From Apostichopus parvimensis (taxonomy: Eukaryota; Echinodermata; Holothuroidea; Aspidochirotida; Stichopodidae): 27,350 nucleotides of DNA. Positions within the stretch are counted from its first letter, which is position 1; each line of letters starts with the position of its first letter. A program made the position numbers and the translations under genes. The stretch spans positions 1-27,350 of the forward strand of contig KN892688.1 in assembly GCA_000934455.1 (NCBI GenBank). Direction: 5' to 3'. The notes beneath the pieces are model-generated. The model was not told the DNA's origin. It saw only the letters and a program-made list of their open reading frames with translations, and did no database searches. Of the stretch, positions 10,837-19,000 are shown in pieces.

Positions 10837-10930
10837 CAATCAAAGCCTGATCAATCAATCAATCAACGAATCAAAGCCTGATCAATCAAAGCCTGATCAG
10901 TCAATCAAAGCCTGAATAATCAATCAATCT
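10837..10930. repeat. AATC / AATCAAAGCCTGATC degenerate tandem array
   Basis: Alternates runs of AATC with four copies of AATCAAAGCCTGA. AATC expansion inside a 15-bp unit would explain the pattern. Confidence 0.8.
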
Positions 10931-11025
10931 TTTTTGAAGTCTTCATGTTTCCCTATATATAAAATGAAAGATATTTTACCCTGTAAATCTCTGGTCCCCC
11001 TAATTATCTCTGCTAATGCAACTGA

Positions 11026-11283
11026 AGCCCCCCCAACCACCTATATCTCTTCAGGCCTAGTAGGGTGTCCCCCCCCCAACCACCTATATCTCTTCAGGCC
11101 TAGTAGGGTGTCCCCCCCCCAACCACCTATATCTCTTCAGGCCTAGTAGGGTGTCCCCCCCCCAACCACCTATATCTCTTCAGGCCTAGTAGGGTGTCCG
11201 TAGCCCCCCCTACATCTCTTCAGGCCTAGTAGGGTGGCCGTAGCCCCCCCCCTACATCTCTTCAGGCCTAGTAGGGTGTCCGT
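11026..11283. repeat. 43-bp tandem array with C runs, six copies
   Basis: The unit is a C7-C10 run, AACCACCTATATCTCTTCAG, GCCTAGTAGGGTGTC. AACCAC recurs at 11035, 11078, 11121 and 11164 (exact 43-bp period). Two diverged units follow (periods 40 and 42) in which the C run is preceded by GTAG and AACCACC is lost. It lies between the convergent genes. The + frame across it (10934-11146) is a repeat artefact. Confidence 0.92.
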
Positions 11284-12369
11284 TACCTACACCCTTCCTA
11301 TCTTGACTCTCTGAGTTACCTGAACTACTTATAACCAAGGTTTCGGTTCACTACATCCTTTAGATGTCAAATTTCTACCGATGGATCCAAACTTATAAAT
11401 CAAGAGCTAATTGCAGGATTAAGTTAGGTCATATGTACTGAAAACAACTTTAGTTTTACATTTCACATCTTACAGTTTCATACGTTAAGAACATGCAGTT
11501 GATTTACTGTTAAGTGTGAAGAAGTAATCTGTATGAATAGGTTTATATATAAAGCGGAAATGAGAGTAAAAATGATTCTCATTTGCAAACTTATGAAACA
11601 AATATTCAAGGACCAAATTGAAAACATGATATGCGAGACCTAGTTATAACAAATACTGCATGAAGTTGGTTACCATAGCAACATACACCCACTTTCCCTT
11701 CACTCAAGGTTACTAGGTTTGCGATATAAGAAAGAGTTATATAAATAAGAGGGCATAAATTAGACACTGAGTAGGAAATATCAAACAATTGTTTAAAAGT
11801 GTAACAAGCATATTTTCAGATAAAGCTGTATTGGCCAATAAAATTTGAATTAATAAATTATGGCTTATTTGAAGACTGCATAACTTTTTGTTGGAAAGAA
11901 TGTCAAAATAACACATCCTTTGTGCTATCTTCCTAGTATTTCTAATGACTTTAAACTGAATTTCACCTCCATAACTCAGGAGTGCAGAAGGTGAGACTTT
12001 AATAGAGTTTGGGAGGGGGAGAAGGGGAGTGGGTGGAAAGGGGTGTGAGAATAAACTTAAATGGAATTTGAAAGAGACAGAAATCTCAGAATTTCACAGC
12101 CAAATTGACAGGAAGATAAAAAGCTCTTTGTGTTAAAGAATTTGACACAATGTGGAGACTGTTTGAACACACATGGGACAGTTCATGTTAGGTTGAAAGT
12201 TCGGTTTATACATCTTCAATGCCAAAAGCAATTAATGAACAGAAAATAACATACATTCCTAGTACATAATTTCTTGAAGACATATTATTATTGTTAATAT
12301 TAATCTTATGGATAATCTCTTACAAAGAACTTCACAACATTTCTCTATCATTGAACATCACCCTTCAGT
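11284..12369. other. intergenic stretch
   Basis: No gene is recognised. It contains an X-box-like motif GTTACCATAGCAAC at 11669-11682 and the G-rich tract at 12011-12033. The 60-residue antisense frame at 11606-11788 has no conserved features. Confidence 0.6.
12011..12033 (+). other. canonical G-quadruplex motif
   Basis: Four G runs (3, 5, 4 and 3) separated by loops of 1, 4 and 3 bases fit the G3+N1-7 rule. It is on the + strand, downstream of both gene ends, where a quadruplex could slow converging polymerases; that role is speculative. Confidence 0.6.
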
Positions 12370-12912
12370 TCCTTAGTAACTGCTAGGGATAAATGGTGCA
12401 ACTTTAGTGCACACTTCAAGACTTCAGTGTAGTCCACCTCTCATATTTCTGGTAATCTCTTTATTTGACCTTCACGCACATTTTTTCATAAATGGTATTA
12501 TGCTTTGGTTCCTTAGTGAATGGTAGGGTAGAAGAGTGGCAGGCTGGTAAGGTTAAATATCTAAACCCCAACCCTCTGGGTCTAATCCTCCTCATATGTT
12601 GACACTTAAGTGACCATTCTTCTTTTCCAAAATGTCTCCATCCTAAATCCTACCGTCGGCTGCAAGTGCATGATAGTAGGGATAATTGTCCCAATTTTGG
12701 GACAGAGTGCAAAACTCTTAGATCCTGAGTTTAGTTTGCCTCTGATATTGCATCTTGATCACATCCATAACTTGCTCAAGACTTCTCTATTCCTGAACCT
12801 ATCTTTAGTACATGCTAGGATCAATCCCTAAGAGCCAGTTCCTTTCTGTACACAGACCTCTCCCAATGTTTATTTCTTTGGGTTTTTCCAAAACTGGTCC
12901 CTCTTTCCTTCT
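12369..12912 (-). pseudogene. degenerate tandem copies of the PSMG2 terminal exon
   Basis: On the - strand, three or four blocks end like PSMG2 itself (…DPTLY stop). At 12796-12826 the frame reads NWLLGIDPSMY then TAA; at 12513-12570 it reads LTSLPLFYPTIH then TAA; at 12373-12440 it reads GG…PSSY then TAA with an internal stop. A weaker block lies near 12670. Landmarks fall at about 12373, 12513, 12675, 12800 and 12926 (the real exon), a spacing of 125-165 bp. At DNA level GTCCACCT at 12432 matches GTCCACCT at 12991 in the real exon, at a similar distance from the stop. The alignment is by eye and the copies are very diverged; a non-coding repeat containing the exon is the alternative. Confidence 0.4.
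12869..12874 (-). terminator. polyadenylation signal AATAAA for PSMG2
   Basis: TTTATT on the + strand reads AATAAA on the gene's strand, 52 nt after the stop codon. A GT-rich stretch (GGTCTGTGTA) follows within 20-30 nt. This would give a very short 3' UTR. Confidence 0.6.
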
Positions 12913-12925
12913 GGTCATTCACACT

Positions 12926-13021
12926 CTAGTACAAAGTAGGGTCAACTTCTCTGCCAAAGAGAAGACTCCAAGATGCTGGATACTTCCATGGTCCACCTTT
13001 TACCTTTCCAGCTGGGTTTTC
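12926..13021 (-). CDS. PSMG2: PSMG2 terminal exon
   Basis: Acceptor TCACTCAAG, phase 0; 31 codons and stop TAG at 12928-12926. It encodes ENPAGKVKGG, then PWKYPASWSLLFG and REVDPTLY. The W-K-x-P-x-S-W-x-LLFG pattern matches the PAC2 C-terminus. The first few residues depend on the acceptor choice; CAG 11 nt further in would break the frame. Confidence 0.92.
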   Translation of the reverse strand, partial: ENPAGKVKGGPWKYPASWSLLFGREVDPTLY

Positions 13022-16000
13022 CTTGAGTGAAATGGGGTAAAGAAATTGTGTCAGATAAGATATATGTTTCACATCTAACATGACATTAACATATGCTGTA
13101 TAAACCTGTTATTAAAGCAGTCTTGCTTTGTGACTCTATTTTCCAACTTGGCAATCCTGCAGTGGCAAATGTTCTGGCCTAGAGAAGGTCTCTATGTAGA
13201 GGAGGTACATACCCCTCCTCTTTATGAATTTAAAAAAAAAAATATTCAGAGTGCTTTATTGTTAAATGATGTTGCATTTTGCCATTTTTGAAGCAATTTA
13301 TGCTCAAGATTTTCTACTCGTGTTTTAAATTTTTTTTTCTTCTAAATTTCTGGGCAACTCTCCAAACTATGACCTTACAAAAGGGTTGCAAAATCCAGTT
13401 TTTGAGTAACAAGGGTCTATTACAGTAAGACTGCCACAAACAATTATATTTACAAGTTACCTCTGGTCCACATTTAGAGGAAACAAAGTAGTGATCCAGC
13501 CAGGACTCAAACTTTATATCTCTTAGATTGAATTGCATTATTAACCACATGACCACAATCCTCTCAGGGTACGTTAGTTGGTATTTTGATATATCTCTAC
13601 AAAGTATCACAGACACAAGTAATAAGACACACATAAGGTATTCTGTACTGCTAACTGAAACTAAAATCACAATGTCTCATTCCAAGTGCAAATTAAATTT
13701 GGTTTGAAGGAAACTGAATTTTTGGCTACCTAACCCTTGAGAAAAATGTAAATTAAACTATATAACTTACTTTAATTCAGCCGTTGGTATACCTTGTGCA
13801 CAAGATTCAGAGCACAGTCCTATGCTGCATGTGGCTTTTCAGCAACAGGGTTAATTATTTTACTTACCCTGCTCTGAGAAATTAAGGTTATGTCTGAAAT
13901 TAACCATCAAAATTACCTCTCAAACTTACCTCAGCTAATTTCAACCACTGGTTCAAATATTGGACAAGATTTAGAGCATCAGGTATGTTGTCTCCTTCAG
14001 AACAGAATACCAGTAGAACAGCGAGGGCGACATCTCTTTCACAACTAAGGAATTAAAATCACACGATGAACAGAAACAGTAGCAGTTGTTTGTTTTGTTG
14101 AAAATACCAAATTAAAAACTCTACTTGGTAGAATGAGGGAGGGGGAGAGACCATAGTGGGAAGACAGTGCACAATGGTTGATACCAAGAGTGTAGTTGTT
14201 GTGAGAAGACTGGTAAGTTAGGAGTAAAGTAAATATCACTACTTCTCTCTATGTGTGAAGGGCATAGGTTTTGCAACACATTTACAGTTGCCATTTATCA
14301 GCCCTTTCTCACTGCACAACCTCTGTTCCAAACCCACCCACAAAGTTCAATTATTGCTTGTGGGTGTTACTGACATTGCTCTACAATCATAATAAGTTTA
14401 AGATCAATATTTAGGCTCACTGCACTAAAATCTTTAGCTAATCTCCTTGGAGTGCCTTTTACTATGGTAACCATCTCTTAGTGATGCCTCAAAATGCAGT
14501 CTGAATGAGACAAACATGCAAATGTAATGTCAATGGACCAATCAAATTTGGCATTCACATTATGCAAATGTTTTAAGAAATACTTTTCAAGCAGGTACCC
14601 TTTATTCTTTCTTTGACTCGTTGGAAAATTACCATAATATGGCAGCTCTATCCACATATTATGCTCTAATCATGTATTAATTTAAATTGGCCAAAAGCAG
14701 TTTACTGCAATTCAGTTCTTAGATGGCATCCCTGTATTAAACTTCCCATCTAATCCACAATAAGAGATTAGGGCAATGTTCGGTATCAATGAGAGTTAGA
14801 ATTTCATCTGTTTCACAATTACGCATTGATAATTTACCACAAAATGAAAGAGTCAAATATGTTCAATTCCAGCAGATAATGAAGAGTAAACAAGGTTGTA
14901 ACATCTGTTGTCATAGCAATGCAACAAATTATAAGCATAGTTTGTGTTCAATTGCAGTTGAAAGGTGGAACAAATTTTGTTGCTTAGCAACCAGCTGCTT
15001 TAATTTTACATGGGCAAGATATTAGTAATGAATAACAATGAGTACCATTCTCGAAACAGCTTTGCGGCCAAACCTCCACCTGGTATAAACACACCGCTTG
15101 CTTCATCTGTTATGTCACTTTGGTTACCATGGTTACCACTCCAATTGTCCTCCCTTCTCTCCAGTCTCGTCCAATCAAACGTCTTCTCAAATGAATCTCC
15201 AAGCAGTTTGTCAAAGGAAGGTGTAGTAAGGTATCGGAAAGGGTTTCTGGGGAATCAGAGGCAGGAGATTTCCAGCATTGTTTTGATAATATTATCATTT
15301 ACTTATTCAAACAAATATGATTCAGCTCTCTGATTAACTTAAAGGTGTATTCTAGTTGCAGACCATGCAAAAGTTAGTTAGCAAAGAAAAATATTCCACT
15401 TTGTTTAATAGTAGGAAATATCACATCTCCTCACTTGGGATATAATTGATTGAATTGTAACCTTTTTTTAATGGTTTAACTTAATCTTCGTCCAGGAAGT
15501 GAATCTCAGCAGAAATCATCTATAGCCATCTGAAGATATTTATAATTATATAATCATACACACAGCTTTGTTTTCCATTGCTTAGGTTGCAAGCCTATTT
15601 GATTTGTTTTCAACAATTTGGACATATCGTAAAAACCCAATATCTAATATTAGCTAAAACTTTTTAACAAAATATCTACAAATAAACATCAAGACACAAA
15701 AAGATAAATTTAAACACTGTTTTGATCTCTGAAAATTCGAAGAAATTGTTAAACTGTTATTGAAGACCAAGGTCTAATGCTTTTATCATTTTCTAAACTT
15801 TCTATATTATGTTTTCATCTTTAATGACCAAATAATTTATTCATGCAGGAAATTAAAGTTCTTACCAACAACTTGCATATTTGATGAAATTCTAAAATGA
15901 AGAGAACAGCTAAAGCAAACGTTCCAAATGTATCACATTTCAAGGATAAATCAACAAGAATATTATATAAAGTTAAAGCTATTAGAGAACATGTGCCATG

Positions 16001-19000
16001 ATGACCTCAACTACAGGGGTGTACAGCAACAGTATTATATATAATAGGAATGATATTAAATAGAAAGTAAAGATTGTATCACAAAACACCTAGTGTGATC
16101 CACTTTCTGACGCAAGGAAGGATTTATCTGGTAAATATAATTTAAATTCAACTAACCATGTCTAGAGTTAGGAACAAGATATCGTGTGTTTCAACAAACA
16201 ATTAATAATATCTTTCTTTTCCATATGAAAATGTCTCAATGTAGTCAGCAGGATATCCTATTAAGCTAATCAGCTTCACTGTCATTGAGTAATAAAATTT
16301 ATTACCAGTCACCTCAATCAAGTAACATGTTACATATTCAGGATAGCTGCTCAAAAGCACAAATGTTAATGAAATGGAACCAACCTGCATTAAAAGATAC
16401 CTTTAATGGTCTGTCCCACAACTCTGAATTTTGTTCTAAACTTGACCCTTGACCTTTATACAAACTACATCTTGAATGTGTCTGATATTGACTTACCCAG
16501 TCAGTTGACAGTCAATCCTTTCATGCGAGGCACTGCTTGTCAAAACTGTTACCGAAGTAAATCCACAAGTCTTGATCCACTCGAGCAGGTCACGACGAAA
16601 AGCAGCTTGCTTGCCCTAACACAGAGGAGAAATATATGACAAAAATGAGTGATCACTTCTAATTTTAAATTGATCAAGAGCATTCAAATTTATTACATAT
16701 TCCTGCTGATGCCAAAATGCATTCCTCAAAATTTTAAAACTTGACACTGATGGTTGAAAACCCCATGATAGACGTCGCAATTAGCATGTGACTTCGTTAT
16801 TAGCATGTGACTTCGTTATTAGCATGTGACTTCGTTATTAGCACGTGACTTTGAGTAAATGTGACTTTGTGATAATAATCAATCAACATATCAACCATGA
16901 TAACTTACTTTAACAAACAAGACTCTTTGCTGGACACAGACTAGTCTTTTATCCGCTTGTTCAAAGACTGAAAAAGACAAAGAAAACTTCTGTGCTTATT
17001 TGTGTCTATGCAAATATTATTTTTCTCTATAGATGATGTTTCTTCTCACTATGCAGTTTGGTAAAAATGATGATGTCCAATGCTCTGGAATAGTCAAAAG
17101 AATCACTGATTGGATATCAACAGAGAATGACAAGATAGGGTTTATGTTGATTCAGACATNNNNNNNNNNNNNNNNNNNNNNNNNNNNNNNNNNNNNNNNN
17201 NNNNNNNNNAATTTATTACCAGTCACCTCAATCAAGTAACATGTTACATATTCAGGATAGCTGCTCAAAAGCACAAATGTTAATGAAATGGAACCAACCT
17301 GCATTAAAAGATACCTTTAATGGTCTGTCCCACAACTCTGAATTTTGTTCTAAACTTGACCCTTGACCTTTATACAAACTACATCTTGAATGTGTCTGAT
17401 ATTGACTTACCCAGTCAGTTGACAGTCAATCCTTTCATGCGAGGCACTGCTTGTCAAAACTGTTACCGACGTAAATCCACAAGTCTTGATCCACTCAAGC
17501 AGGTCACGACGAAAAGCAGCTTGCTTGCCCTAACACAGAGGAGAATGTATATGATAAAAATTAGTGATCACTTCTAATTTTAAATTGATTAAGAGCATTC
17601 AAATTTATTAGATATTCCTGCTGATGCCAAAAATACATTCCGCAAAATGTTAAAACTTGACACTGATGGTTGAAAACCCCATGATAGACGTTGCTATTAG
17701 CATGTGACTTCGTTATTAGCATGTGACTTTGAGAAAATGTGATTAGCATGTGACTTTGTGATAATAAATCAACATATCAACCATGATTACTTACTTTAAC
17801 AAACAAGACTCTTTGCTGGACACAGACTAGTCTCTTATCCGCTTGTTCAAAGACTGAAAAAAAAAAAAATTGTGCTTATTTGTGTCTATGCAAATATTAT
17901 TTTTCTCTATAGTAACACAAAAGATGTTGTTTCTTCTCACTATGCAGTTTGGTAAAAATGATGATGTCCAATGCTCTGGAATAGTCAAAAGAATCACTGA
18001 TTGGATATCAACAGAGAATGACAAGATAGGGTTTATGTTGATTCAGACATTACAGCCAACAGTGCAGGGATGTTCTCCACTTCCCAGACACAACAAATGT
18101 AACACTAATAATGTCATTAAGGCGGAGGAAGGCGGAGGGGGGTGGAGGGGGCGGAGGGTGGAGGAAGGCAGAGGGGGGCAGAGGGGATGGGGGTTAGGCA
18201 GGAGGAGGGTGGGAATGCACGGAGCAGAGTCAGATTGATGTCAGATCACAAATAATTGTACAACATTTACAAATGACATGGACCATTGCCCTAATCAGAG
18301 GAATATAACCCTACCAACAAACATATCATACTGGAACCAATTGAACATATAATACCGGAACCAATTAAACATATAATACTGGAACCAATTAAACGTATAA
18401 TACTGGAACCAGTTAAACATATCACACCATTATTAAATACATGCTGAATGCAATTCCCAATGACCAAAACACGTAGCTTGTGAAACTAACATTGTAAATG
18501 AAAACACCATTGTTTTTAGATGTTGTGTGTCTTCATGAAGTAACTGCTATCAATGACAGATCTTTTATTTTCTGCTATTCAGCTTTGCTGAACAATGCTA
18601 TTATTCTTGTATTATTGACTAGCAGTTCTCACACCATAAACAAACTAGTTGAACATGTGTACTGTCAACGTATCAAATGTGAGCGAAAACACAATATTAT
18701 ACAAATACTTTGACAAATTGTGCCATTTCATTTTAACCACAACTGCTATTTGCATTATGAACCAAACACAGAACCTATGTCAGTCTTACCCGAGCAGACA
18801 CAGGGAGGGATTTTTGCAATCAGGTAAGAAATGGACAATTAACACCTCACAAACAAAGTATTTAGCAAAACCTTCTGTTTAAGGCTGCTTTATAAAAATC
18901 TGAGTAATAGTCTAAATATGCCTCAGTATGCACCATTTGACCTCTAAAATTCTTCATCTTTTCTCTCCCCCTTCCCCCCCCCCAATGTTTGACATCCTGT

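Larger units (their letters stand above)
16296..17159. repeat. duplicated segment, left copy (ends at the N gap)
   Basis: Nearly identical to 17210-18050, including PSMG2 exons 3 and 4. It ends exactly at the first N, and its partner begins at the first base after the N run. Differences are a few SNPs, different counts of a 19-bp repeat, and a length change in an A-rich tract. This is what unmerged allelic contig ends look like. Confidence 0.95.
17210..18050. repeat. duplicated segment, right copy (begins at the N gap)
   Basis: Matches 16296-17159 from its first base to its last, after which unique sequence resumes at 18051. The exon differences seen are synonymous. Taking one copy only restores a normal seven-exon PSMG2. 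Confidence 0.95.

Noticed and set aside
10934-11146. 70-residue + frame with repeated proline-rich words
   Set aside because: It is translated from the 43-bp C-run array; the repeated peptide only mirrors the DNA repeat.
13314-13670. 118-residue - frame in PSMG2 intron 6
   Set aside because: It crosses the tRNA-like SINE head and has no conserved protein features.
17033-17239. + frame running through the N gap
   Set aside because: Its continuity depends on undefined bases, and the flanks are intron sequence on the other strand.
16406-17577. Two nearly identical + frames (16406-16639 and 17320-17577)
   Set aside because: They are antisense shadows of PSMG2 exon 4 in the two allele copies; the - strand reading matches PAC2 with proper splice sites.
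16296-18050. A genuine tandem exon duplication in PSMG2
   Set aside because: The copies abut the gap exactly, show allele-like synonymous differences, and would break the reading frame if spliced in series.
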